Shown here: piece by piece, positions 23,437-33,857 of the stretch | Position numbering within the stretch: position 1 is the stretch's first letter | Layout: each line of letters begins with the position of its first letter | Position numbers and translations under genes: made by a program | Source of the DNA: Tipula vernalis | Lineage: Eukaryota > Arthropoda > Insecta > Diptera > Tipulidae | Length of the DNA: 64,000 nucleotides | Reading direction: 5' to 3' | Assembly (NCBI GenBank): GCA_958295665.1 | Contig: OY282560.1 | Coordinates: 265,650,168-265,714,167, forward strand | Notes under the pieces: model-generated | Database searches by the model: none | The model's input: the letters and a program-made list of their open reading frames with translations, nothing else | What the model was told of the DNA's origin: nothing

Positions 23437-25025
23437 CGTTTATTGCTCTTCGTAGATTGGAATAAAATTGGAATAGTCTAGCAATAATCCTTAATAATTT
23501 TGAAAGTTTGAAATGTCGTTGAGCCAAATTTGTAAGGAACTTATTTTCGACGTCAACGTGGTAATTAACAACTGTAGAAGTTTTGCTTTCGGAGCTATCA
23601 ACGGAATGTTGCAATTTTGTTTGATCAGGCCACAATTCCTCCTCTTCACGAAGCCAACTAGGTCCCTTCCACCATAGTTCAAAATTGACCAAGTTCGATG
23701 GTAAAATTCCGCGGCTAGCGCACTCTGCTGGGTTTTCTTGTGTCGGAACATATCGCCATGTAGATCGGGATGTAGTCTCCAAAATTTCCGAGGTGCGGTT
23801 TGCTACATATGACTTCCAGGATCGGGGGTGCGTTGATAACCACCATAACACGGTCGTAGAGTCGGTCCAGGTAAATACTTTTGGTTAATAGAAGCGCCGC
23901 ACATAATTCCAATCTTGGAACTGAGACCGTTTTAATGGGCGCGACTTTGGTTTTCGCCGTTACGATGGTCGTTTCGTACTTCCCAAACTTATTCCTTGTA
24001 TAAGTAACGGCCGCATATGCTACTTCTGATGCGTCGGAAAAACCATGCAATTGGAACTCTGATTCTTCGGTATGTAGCCAACGGGGTATTGCAATTTTCT
24101 CTAATTTCGTTAACTCGTCTCTTACTGCTGTCCATCTCTTGGTGATGTGGGTAGGTAGAGGGTCGTCCCACTGCAGGTTTAATAGCCATAGCGATTGGAA
24201 AAGAATCTTGATCATTACTGTAGACGGAGATAGCCACCCAATGGGATCGAAAACCTTGGCTGCTTCGGATAACATCCCTCTTTTGGTCATGGTGGGTTGC
24301 GCTGAAATGAACACTTTAAAGTGGAAGTTATCGGTTTGCGGAATCCACTCTAATCCTAATATTTTTATTGATCGGTTTCCTTCTCGAACTTGAATAGGGA
24401 CCACTTCTTGATTCTCCAACGGAATGGTGTTTAGTAATGCTTGGCAATTCGTGGCCCACTTCCTAAGATGAAAACCCCCGGATTTTAGTATGGTAATAAC
24501 TTGGTCCTTTAACTGTATGGCTTCCTCTTCCGTCTTAGCCCCCGACATTAAGTCATCAATATATAGATCCTCACGAACAATTTTGGAGGCGATTGGGTAC
24601 TGCTCTCGAAATTCATCGGCTAATTTAATCAGCGTTTTGGTTGCTAGGTATGGAGCGGATGCGGTTCCATAGGTTACGGTTAAAAGGCGATAATGTTCAA
24701 TCGGTGCTGCTGGATTCTCCCGCCACACAATTCTTTGGTACTCAGTGTCAGCTGGGTGCATGGCGATCTGGCGGTACATTTTCTCAATGTCTGCCGTAAA
24801 AACTATTGGATGTTTGCGGAATCTGAGGAGAATAGCATATAGGGAATCTTGCACGGTGGGTCCTACTAACAAATTGTCATTCAACGAACTTTTGTTGGAA
24901 GTCTCGGCGGAAGCATCAAATACCACGCGCACCTTGGTAGTAGTACTTGATTGCTTATTCTCGCATGAAGGCGATATATTCTTCTCGTAGCTTCGGATCC
25001 CGCTGTAGTCGATCCTCCATTGCAA
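23300..25025 (-). pseudogene. BEL/Pao reverse transcriptase and RNase H region, frameshifted
   Basis: From about 24940 the RT reads VRVVFDAS, FTADIEKMYRQI and the catalytic YIDDLMSG near 24560. A Peptidase_A17/RNase H-like part follows, with HGFSDAS near 24050. Near 23860 the frame changes: the expected DSTTVLWWLSTHP block continues in another frame, apparently with a small deletion. Near 24965 the junction with the protease part also lacks an expected linker before NKQSSTTTKVR, so a further deletion of some tens of bases is likely. The protein copies element RNA into DNA. This copy cannot make it as one chain. Confidence 0.85.
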
Positions 25026-26047
25026 AAAATCGCCTTAGTGCCTTATTATATGAATTTCCTAGTTCGCATTTGGTAGGTTTAAATGGAAGGTGGACTATGA
25101 ACCTCCCATCCGGTGCGCGGGTGTGAAACTCCTCAAAATGCTTCTCACACAGTTCTTCATCGTTGGTTAAAGTATTGGCTGATGCTACCTCTTCGGTTTC
25201 CCAGAATCGTTGTAACGATTGGTTGATATCGATCTCTGATATTAGACTAATGGTTGAGGTGCCTTGAACTTGATCTGAATACAGATTACCGGCAATGACC
25301 CAGCCAAAAATACTATTTTGCGCGATTGGTAATCCTTTGTTCCCGTATATTTTGGCATCCTGGATGATATCGAAAAAATGGTTGGACCCGATTAAAATAT
25401 CAATGCTACTGGTCTCATTGAAATGTGGATTCGCAAGTTCTAGGGACTTCAGATGGGTCCAACTAGATGGACAAAAACTACTTGATGGTAACGGCATGGC
25501 GACTTTTGGCAATATGAATGCATTGACGTAAATATTCAAATCTGGATTGCACCGGGAATAAATATTCATGCGGATACTTCCACGGGAAGTTCCGGCTGAT
25601 AACGCGCCAACTCCAAGAATTTTAACATTCGGTAGGTAAACCCAGACGTTTGATACAGGCTGAAGTTATGAACGACGCTTCGGATCCGGAATCCAATAAT
25701 ATACGACAACAGTGCAACTGTCCTGCTTTATCTTTCACATGGACCAGTGCGGTTGGTAACAGCGATCGACATCGAATGATTTCTGGTGTGGTAGGTACGA
25801 TCGCTTCACAACTATTGGTAAGGTGTTGTCGATACTGGTTGTCTAATGGTAATTTATGGTTCAGCTGCAACTCATTGGTATTGGATGGTATGTTGATTGC
25901 AGCATGGTTTGTAATGGTTGGTGCTTTAATTGGAGTTGGGTTGGTGGGTAAAGGGTTTGTTGATTGTCGATTGGTTGGTTGAGTGTTGATTGAAGTTACA
26001 TTGTTGATTGGTGGAAGGTGGTTTGGATTTAGATTCAACTTTGGCAT
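24955..26047 (-). pseudogene. BEL/Pao aspartic protease region, frameshifted
   Basis: 26047..25622 opens with a Pro/Asn/Thr-rich linker and then the retropepsin-like site LLDSGSEASFI (DUF1758 type), in frame with gag but after a TGA at 26057..26059. The frame stops at 25622, and the protein continues in another frame from about 25618 (VKILGVGALSAG) to 24955, ending with the link to RT. The protease would cut the Gag-Pol polyprotein. The DSG triad residue is present, but the frameshift prevents a full domain. Confidence 0.82.
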
Positions 26048-26056
26048 ATTTAATGG

Positions 26057-27433
26057 TCAATCAATTAATGGTGTATTGGTTGTATCTATTGGGTTGTTGA
26101 GTGATGAACTCGGTTTAAGTACAGAGGTATGTATGGGGGGTGGGCTTATTGGCGAATTGGTTTTGGTCGATGATAAACTATTGGTAAGTGCCGGAACGTA
26201 CGCGGTATGTGCTGATTGAACGACAGTATGTGATTGTGATTCTCCTTGGTTTGGTTTTGATATATTCGACAAATGAAGTAAACTATTGTGACGTTTGCGA
26301 CATAATTGACAGGAACGTTTCGATCGACAAGCTTGTACGGCATGAGTGTCACTTAGGCAATTGTAACATCGACAACCTTGATTTATAAACTTTCTCCTCT
26401 CCGTGATGTCCATTTGCTTGAACTGGTCACATTGGTATAATAAATGTTCGGTATTACACAATGGACATTTTAACTTGGATGCGGTGGCGGTGTATGAGTT
26501 TCTTACACTTGAAGCGAATCGCGTTACGGGTTTGGTTATGGTTTCTCTAACTCCTTCGAGTGTATCAGCTCTGGTTTGAAGGCAATCCATTAGGTGTTGC
26601 AGCGTCGGGTGTTCTATTTTCGATGACTCGTGCTGCCAGAACTGCCTACTATCATCATCCAACTTATTTACCACTATATATATTAACCAAGGATCACGTA
26701 AATCTCCCTGGGTGCCAATGGCCTTAAGGCCTCGTAGAATTTCCTCGCTGGTATCGGCTAGCTTGCGAATCGTGCTCGCGTTAACCCGCGTGATAGCTGG
26801 TTGCTTAAAAAATGTGTCAATGTAATTACTTATTGTGACCTTCTTCTTATCATACCGTTTAACAAGAATCTGGTAGGCTTCGATATAATTCGCGTCCGTT
26901 ATATTTAAATGTTTAATAAGGCCTAATGGTTCTCCCTTAAGTAAACCTTTTAAATGCTGAAGTTTCTGGGCTGCGGACAACATGACCTTATCATGAACTG
27001 AACTATTAAATAGGTCAAAAAAGCTTTGCCAATTTCGAAAGTCCCCTTCAAACATGGGTATATTTAATCGTGGTAGCTTGGTTTCATTTGAACCCGAATG
27101 GCCTTGACATATGCTGTCGTTACGCGGTAACGTGGTATTTAACGGGATGGTGGCATGAAAACGTCGAATTGCAGCGTTTAATAGTGCGACCGCGTGGTAA
27201 TAACTTCCATCGAATTCGTCTGACAGCGAACTCAATTCTGCATCTAATTCGAACATTTTATCCTCAATGTTTGTGAATTCAGTCGACAAAACATTTGTTT
27301 TATCTAATCGAACCGTAATGTCTTCCAATCTTGTATCAGCATCAATAGACTCTGCGAATGTAACAATTTTTGTCATTTGACCTTTCACTATTGCGCGCCG
27401 CTTCTTAAGAGCTTCCATTGTGCGGTAAATCAC
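26057..27433 (-). CDS. BEL/Pao Gag protein
   Basis: This open frame of 458 codons starts at ATG 27433, or at MEAL five residues in. An N-terminal coiled, charged region is followed by a DUF1759-type capsid region from about residue 120 to 300 (PRLNIPMFEGDFRNWQSFFD). Zinc-knuckle-like clusters follow from 341 to 408: CPLC with H and C, CYNC with H and C, and CQLC with H-x-H. A Ser/Thr/Asn/Pro-rich tail ends in TGA. Gag forms the particle around element RNA. BEL/Pao elements usually have a single Gag-Pol frame, so the TGA is either a mutation or a read-through point. Pol follows in the same frame 9 bases later. Confidence 0.88.
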   Translation of the reverse strand: MIYRTMEALKKRRAIVKGQMTKIVTFAESIDADTRLEDITVRLDKTNVLSTEFTNIEDKMFELDAELSSLSDEFDGSYYHAVALLNAAIRRFHATIPLNTTLPRNDSICQGHSGSNETKLPRLNIPMFEGDFRNWQSFFDLFNSSVHDKVMLSAAQKLQHLKGLLKGEPLGLIKHLNITDANYIEAYQILVKRYDKKKVTISNYIDTFFKQPAITRVNASTIRKLADTSEEILRGLKAIGTQGDLRDPWLIYIVVNKLDDDSRQFWQHESSKIEHPTLQHLMDCLQTRADTLEGVRETITKPVTRFASSVRNSYTATASKLKCPLCNTEHLLYQCDQFKQMDITERRKFINQGCRCYNCLSDTHAVQACRSKRSCQLCRKRHNSLLHLSNISKPNQGESQSHTVVQSAHTAYVPALTNSLSSTKTNSPISPPPIHTSVLKPSSSLNNPIDTTNTPLID

Positions 27434-27960
27434 TTAACTAATCAACCGGTATGGATACCCAAACGTTAGATACGATCGAACGACTATAACCTTCTAATGG
27501 TAATGTGGTACTTAAACTGTTATCTTAACTGGTACGTATTCACAAACTTCAGGTACGGTAAACTAACTATAACGCTCGAATGTAGGTATTTGCTTAAAAC
27601 GTGGTAACGAAACTATGACCTTGAACCAAAACACTGCCGCGTCGCGATAAAATACGAAATGGAATTATTTGCCCCAATACTAACCAATGAACTCCAATTT
27701 ATGCCAATAATTTATACAAATTTTCTCGTGAACTGAACAAAATAAAAATACACCAACAACAAACAAAAAACACCAGTAGATTTATGCAATTACGTTATAT
27801 ACAACTTTTTCCTCACAACAAATACTAAATAAATATTTCAATGGCTTACTCGTTTGAGAATTAAATTGTTTTATATAAAATAATTAAATAAAAAATAAAA
27901 ATAAAATTGTACTTAAGGTTTTATTTCCAATATGGCGAACCCACGCTGGTATTGTACGCC
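27434..27960 (-). promoter_or_regulatory. BEL/Pao 5' leader
   Basis: About 527 bp of AT-rich noncoding sequence between the primer site and gag. It is expected to hold packaging signals; none can be named from sequence alone. Confidence 0.5.
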
Positions 27961-27978
27961 ATCCGGCTCGAAGGACCA
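27961..27978 (-). promoter_or_regulatory. Primer-binding site, tRNA-Tyr type
   Basis: On the minus strand TGGTCCTTCGAGCCGGAT starts one base inside the 5' LTR. It is complementary to the 3' end of insect tRNA-Tyr (ATCCGGCTCGAAGGACCA), which would prime minus-strand DNA synthesis. Confidence 0.85.
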
Positions 27979-27979
27979 A

Positions 27980-28744
27980 TGATTTGTAATGTAATTACTT
28001 TTAGGTACAAAGTAATTACTTTTCCGGCTCGCACTATTTGATGGGTAATTCTAATTACCTTTACGTACAACGTAATTACTTTGGTTGTATCCTTGATTGT
28101 ACTCAAAATACAGGCTTGTTGTAGATATATACACGAGTAAATATATTTTTTATTTTAATTCACGTATATTTATTCTATATTTTTTTTTTGGTTAGGAATC
28201 CTTTCTGATGCTTACAGAGCAAAATATTGTTTCTTAATAATAATTTATATAATGCAAAAAATGATTTTTACGGAAAATTCACCAAATTATGTAAAGTACA
28301 TCTGGTGACAGATATTATAAATTTATTTGAGCAATATACAATTTTAGTACAAGTTTTGAACGTGTAACATCATACCTAATATAATATTCCACGCCTTGTA
28401 TACAAATTGGTACTGTCAAAACAAAAGTAAACAAATTAAATTGGTGGTAAGTTAAATGATTCTATATAAAACTAAATTTAAACTAACTATTATTTTTACA
28501 ATTTCAGCTAACAAATTATAGGAACAAAGAAGCGTCTGATGTACAATTAATTCAGATAAGTATAAATGTAAATTACATATACGATCAAATGATTCTTTGT
28601 GTGTTCTCTTTTAATTTTTAGGTTACAATCCTGGATGTCAAAATTGCATTGGAATTCAAATTGTAATGCAACAATTTTACTGCTGATCATCAATCGAACG
28701 TTGTTGATGCAATAATTAATTAAATCGTTTGGTGGTACCAAACA
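27980..28744 (-). repeat. 5' LTR of the BEL/Pao element
   Basis: 765 bp, uninterrupted, TG...CA on the minus strand. It carries the element promoter and polyadenylation site by family knowledge. Short open frames in it are not supported as genes. Confidence 0.92.
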
Positions 28745-28749
28745 TGGTC
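28745..28749. repeat. Right target-site duplication of the BEL/Pao element
   Basis: TGGTC, the second copy of 20348..20352. Confidence 0.85.
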
Positions 28750-28970
28750 CATTGTGAAATCGTTATTATAACCCCCTAATAATTCACTTTTTTGGGTATG
28801 TACAAGGCAAATATGTATTGTTCAATTTTCTAATAATCCCCTGTGCTTATTGCAATTTTATTGGGTCTAAATAACCAATTAACAATTAAATCTAGGTCAT
28901 ACAGTCATTAACCAAATTGTTTGTACCTGCAAAATTTTTAAGCGATGTAACGTTATTACAAGGCGACGAT

Positions 28971-29178
28971 GGGTTCACGTGGTCGGTGTTTACCCTAGGG
29001 TATTTTTTCCGAGCGCCTTAACCAATCAAATCACTCTCGGCTGATTCATGAGGTTGGTTTTTAACCCTAGGTATATATTTCCTTAACCAATCAATCACGA
29101 AAATATCAAAAAAATGTGATTTTATTGATTTAGGAGTTCGGAAAATACCCTGGGGTAAAACCTACCTCGTGAATCCAC
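28971..29178. repeat. Short inverted-repeat element with three copies of one motif
   Basis: About 28972..29014 (GTTCACGTGGTCGG, TTTACCCTAGGGTATTTT, CCGAG) is repeated inverted at about 29136..29178. A third, direct copy lies at about 29041..29095 (GATTCATGAGGTTGG, ACCCTAGG, CTTAACCAATCAA). It looks like a decayed MITE of about 208 bp with an internal duplication. No target duplication was found. Confidence 0.55.
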
Positions 29179-29838
29179 CATAATTTATACTTCATTCTAT
29201 GTATTGTATTTTACTCTAACACCAATAAGTCGAGTGAGCATAATATTAGTTATTACATATTATACTCCGGTTTATGCGCAAACTGGCGTCGGTTTTCATA
29301 ATATAGAAAATATTTTGCTGGTTCGCTTTGCTTTATCAGATCGAATTGTCTAGTCCTTGATAAGGATACTTTACAAAACTTTATCGACCATTCCAACGAT
29401 TTTATAAAAACTATATTAATTTACTTCCAGTTCAACTACTCACAACTTTAACCACATAATGAATATTCAACATGTTGTTTGGAATTCTCATTTTTTTATT
29501 TTTTTTTGGCAAACTGAATAATATTGTACAAAAAAAAATCATCCCCTTTAGCATAAATTAAGTATCAACAGTAAATATTTTCTTATATTTCATGACCAAC
29601 GTACGTCTACACACACGTACACACAGTAAACGAAAGCAACAAATTATGTGGAATAAATTAGAAAGCCAACCGAAAATGTGTATTTATATAAATTTATTAA
29701 GGAAAGACCATAAAAACTAAATGTATTAGAAACACGAAATTTTCCAAACAATAAATTTTTCAATTTTTCTTCTCGTTTCAAATAAAAATGTCATTTCAAA
29801 CAAAAAACACAATATCATACATATTACATGGTACTCAC
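29179..29838. other. Intron sequence next to the Dscam donor
   Basis: AT-rich, with no gene or element seen. The intron donor GTGAGT (minus strand) lies at 29838..29833. Confidence 0.5.
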
Positions 29839-30496
29839 TTATCGTCGTGTAAATGTTGTTTATGTGTATGCTGCCCCTGTTGTAGTTGTTGTTGATGATG
29901 TTCATCAATTTCATTGCTCAATAGTTTACCATTATGAAACCATTCAATTTTACCAATTGGATGACCGGTGATAGAACAATTAAATTGACCTAATCCATTT
30001 GAATTGATCACTTGTATTTGTGGATGAATATGTGCCACCAAATTTGAAATCACAATCAAATTTATTTCTAATTTTAAATCACCATATTGATTTGATGCTT
30101 TACATATCCAGCGGCCGGTATCCCGTTCATCTATGTGCCGGATTAAGAGTACCGATTGGGCGGTGATAACCCGTTGTGATGTCGGTATTGGATATAAATT
30201 GCCGGAATCTGACACCCGATACCATGTGTATAATGGTATTGGACTACCATATACGTTACATGGTAAATGTATATCTGTATCTCGTTCTACCGTTACTTCT
30301 ATTATTGATTTTTGTGTAGTTTGTGGTGCTGTGTTTCCTGTTAATTCTTTGGCATTAAGATAAATTGCGTCACTTATCTTACGTTCGCTTGTCAAAGAAT
30401 TTTCCGTTAGACAGGAGAATTTTTTCATTGTATCTTCAGAACGTATATTTCGAATAAATAAGTCACCTAGTCCATAAGTTACGATGTAACGAGCAC
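29839..30496 (-). CDS. Dscam-family exon covering Ig domains
   Basis: The 658-bp exon reads open throughout in one frame. It holds the end of one Ig domain (RSEDTMKKFSCLTEN), a full Ig domain with LPCNVYGSP, TWYRVSD and DTGRWICKASNQYG, and the first half of the next (GQFNCSITGHP, EWFHNGKLL). The last is completed by exon 3332..3459 with its own YQC cysteine. Acceptor CAG ends at 30497 after a pyrimidine tract, and donor GTGAGT starts at 29838. Dscam receptors are membrane-anchored homophilic adhesion molecules of neurons. The paralogue is not resolved. Just before the donor lies an unusual His/Gln-rich insert of about 22 residues (EHHQQQLQQGQHTHKQHLH). The upstream exon is not in the window as far as I can see. 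Confidence 0.88.
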
Positions 30497-31570
30497 CTGA
30501 AATGAAATAAAAAAATTCCGCTATTAGACAAATTGAAATGAATTACACAACTAGTCAAACTCTTACACTTAAAAAGTAAGTTTATGTTTACCGAATGCCT
30601 TTGACTATTGAATGAAAAAATTTTGCAAATAAATACCGGCCTATCACACCAAATATACGTTTTTATGCTTATGTGGTAATAGGAAATCATAGATTGAACG
30701 AAAATACAATATTATTCATAAAACTATTTACAAACTTTATGTTTTTAATAGAAAAATTATAATTTTAAGAAAATGTATTGAAGGCAATTTCATCCGCCGT
30801 GGCGAAAATAGTTTATATTTTTGCACAAACTGTGGTTTCCTATCACAACATAAGCAAAAAACGTGTATTCAAATTTGACGCCCGCCGACGACCCTTGGTC
30901 GTCTTCGAGCTAAAAAATACTATATACAGGGAGAGTGTACTTTTCAAAATGTGTGAAGAGAGAATAACAAAACCTTATATCATTTCATCAACAGAAGGCT
31001 GCAGAGGTCGGATATTCTTTACAATTTTTTGTAGTGTGTGAGTTTGACTTTGACTCACTGTAATTAGTTTAAAAAAACACATGAATCATGAATGGTAGAT
31101 TAGTTCGTATATAACTCATTTCCGAAAAGAAGTTTGATATCGCTAGTATTTTGCTTTATTAACTCATTTCTCCTAGTTTAAATTGGCAAATTATTTTGAA
31201 TCAATATAAAAAAGAAGTCACATTTTATTAACGGAAAATTTTATTATTAAAAAAGAAGTCACATTTTATTTTTTTTATTGATTTACAGCCAGACGATTTA
31301 AATTCTCCTTGGGTTTTTGATGTAGTGAATATAATTCACTATGTCAGTACGTTCTGGCCAGATACTTCATGCGAATGGCGAGAGTTGTATTTTTGTTGTT
31401 TTGTTGTAGCCACCTGATGAGCAGATCAACTTTTCAGTACGAAACCAAACTACCAACATAGGAGCTGAGTATTAGCTGTCTTTTACTCATATTTTGTGCG
31501 TTTAACGTTTTGTTTTCCGAATTAAAGTGTTTTTGTTTTGTGTAATAGCCGGAGTTTCGTTTTTTTCATC
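30497..31570 (-). other. Upstream Dscam intron, AT-rich
   Basis: No gene is seen. AAAAAAGAAGTCACATTTTA is repeated directly at about 31208 and 31247 (period 39 bp). The unusual GC-richer patch at 30870..31040 has no recognisable motif. Confidence 0.45.
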
Positions 31571-33796
31571 ATGGATAAGTAAGTCCTGTAAATTTAGCTG
31601 TACTATTTAACAATACTAGTTCTCAATCTAAAATTATTTAAGATGCGTGGATCGTTTGGACAAAAAAGTATTAACCATAACCAGCAAAGAAGCTACGAAA
31701 ATTCGAAGGTAAGTTTCAATGTTTTGAGTGATGTGTTAGGTTAGGTTTCCAATTTATTATGAATTTACTTCTATGTTTTGTTTTAACAGCCATTTTTGAT
31801 TAATTACAAATGGTATTCACCAAACTTCATCGTCATTTTCTACAAAATCCTCGATGTAAGTAAATTAGCTAATTTATCAAAATTTAACTAGGAATTGAAA
31901 ATATATTTACTAGTATGTATGGTTTTAGATCGACTGAGACAATTCTAAATCTATCAGAATTAGAATCTAGTAGTGAAACCGAAACAGTTGCCAATAAAGT
32001 CAAACGTTCAGCAAGAGCTTTTCGTAAGCAGTGTATTGACGGCTTCAGTGGCTAGAGTGTCGCAACGATTGTGCATTTTGCAAAGTAAGCGATTCTCGAC
32101 TTACCAACATTAAATCTCATCTGGTAAGGCATAACGCGAATGCCGTACATAAAAGAAATTTTTCTTTAAGCAAACTGACTCCTATTAGTGAAGTTTCTGC
32201 AAATCCAGCTAAATCGGCCTTAGAAGCGAAATAATACAAGCCGAACTAATAATGGTAATGTTTTGTTTCATGCATCATTTATATTTCAGTTTGATCGATT
32301 TTTTACCAAATTTGTTGCAAAAATGTTGTCCGGATTCAAAAATCGCTCAAAATATAAAGTGTGGCGTGTGGAGAACAAGGACGGCATAACGTAGCTAGAC
32401 AACTAAAGACTAACAAATTTTCAATAATTATTGATGAGACGACGGACGTTAGTTCAGAAAAGTCGTTAGCCTTGGTAGCTCGCGTCTTTGACAAATGAAG
32501 AGGTGTGACGAGAGATCGATTTTTAGTTTTGTTAAGACTGATTAAAACCGATGCTGCCTCAATTTTTACTGCCACATTGAACCATATTCATTGTTTGGAA
32601 ATACCCGTGCAAAATATAATTGGACTCGGATCTGACAACTCATGGCTGGTCAATTTACTGGTGTCCAAGCGAAGTTTAAGGAGATTATTCCTCACGTGTT
32701 TTTCATGAGTTGCATTTGCTATTCCTTGCACTTATGTTCTAGCAACGCGTGCAAATATTTATCGTTTTCTGTCGAGCAGTTCAAAAAGGTGCATAGAAAT
32801 AAAAGAATTAAAATAATATTTCTCAGTAAAACCTGATAAAATTCTTGGCCTTGCACAAACACGATGGCTTTCACTTGAAATGATGATTAATCGAATTTTG
32901 GAACAGTGGGATACATTGCAGCTAAATTTTATATCGTGCACAGTGGACGATAAAGGTGCAAGAAAAACGACTAAGAACTTAGCAGAACAACTGAATAACA
33001 AAGAAAATAAAGTGTATTTCCTATTTTTGTCGTACGGACTAAAGGTGCTAAACAAAATGAATCTCGATTTCCAGTCTGAAAAAGTACGAATTCCTGTGCT
33101 ATATGAAATTATGGAAACTAATTTCAAGCTGATATTGAGTAACTTTGTAAACCCTAACTGCATGCAATTGGTCGAAATCATTAATAACATTAAATTTACA
33201 GAAATCGAAAATTATTTACCAATAAATAAAATTTATATGGGTTATTCAGCTCATTCATATTTAGCGGTTAATGATGATAAAATGCTCGAAATTACCGAAA
33301 ATATTAAAAGATTTTACATTGGATTCACTGGGCAAATTAAATCACGATTTGATTTCAACAATCCGATGCCTAAGCAAATAGCGCTCGTCAATCCAGAAAA
33401 TTTAGCTTCAGCAAATTGGTCCGCCATAATACCTTTTGACAAAGAAGATTTGTTGGACGAGCTTAAAGTTCTGAAACTGTCTCACATTTAAATTTAAATA
33501 CCAAGAATATTGAGGAGTTCTGGTCTAAAATTGGCTCTATTAGAAACTCAATAAACAAGCATATGTTTGGGGAATTAGCCACGTTTATGACTAGCTTAAT
33601 GACTTTCCCCACAGTTCGGCGGCAACGGAAAGAATATTTTCCGACTTAAACATAATAAAAACAACAAAAAAAATAAATCGGTTATTGATAGATACTCGAT
33701 GATGGCGGCCCAAGAGCTGTTGTCGGAGGAAGAAAAGAAATTGGTGAGCTCAGGAAGGCCAGCGAAGTTTGGGTACCACGCCCTGACCAACATTTA
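31571..33796 (+). pseudogene. hAT-superfamily transposase, decayed
   Basis: A short first exon starts MDK at 31571 and joins, by GT/AG-like junctions, pieces at about 31643..31708, 31790..31856 and 31929 onward. Near 32040..32135 a Cys/His block (CAFCK, HLVRH) suggests a BED-like zinc finger. The catalytic part includes FSIIIDETTD near 32417, IGLGSDN near 32620, and a region of ~200 codons open from 32880 to 33491. The C-terminal dimerisation motif SSAATERIFS lies near 33612..33645. Many stops and frame changes occur between them. hAT transposases cut and paste elements. This resembles the zinc-finger hAT group whose domesticated relatives are ZBED-type proteins. The piggyBac element starts 62 bp after its end. 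Confidence 0.75.
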
Positions 33797-33857
33797 ATTT
33801 AATTTAATTAAGATTACATATTAACAAATCATTAATATATTACATATTAAGTATTAA

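Larger units (their letters stand above)
20353..28744 (-). mobile_element. Complete BEL/Pao LTR retrotransposon
   Basis: Two 765-bp LTRs bound by TG and CA enclose a 5.96-kb interior encoding gag, aspartic protease, RT, RNase H and integrase on the minus strand in BEL/Pao order. The primer site just inside the 5' LTR matches the 3' end of tRNA-Tyr, and a purine-rich tract (GGCGGAA) precedes the 3' LTR. A TGGTC duplication flanks the element. The LTRs differ at one position that I can see, so the insertion is recent. The coding region nevertheless has one stop and at least four frameshift or deletion lesions, so this copy was probably mobilised in trans or damaged after insertion. It lies in the same orientation as the Dscam gene. 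Confidence 0.92.
3460..29838 (-). other. 26.4-kb intron of the Dscam-family gene
   Basis: The span lies between the donor of exon 29839..30496 and the acceptor of exon 3332..3459. One exon ends with two bases of a codon and the next supplies the third, which also keeps the Ig domain continuous. The intron holds an LOA-type element, a BEL/Pao element, a Jockey-type fragment, two foldback elements, a possible SINE and several degenerate repeats, and I found no further exon inside it. Skipped alternative exons cannot be excluded by eye. Confidence 0.7.

Noticed and set aside
28547..28741. Short ORF in the 5' LTR (and partly in the 3' LTR)
   Set aside because: LTR sequence; no similarity, and BEL LTRs are not coding.
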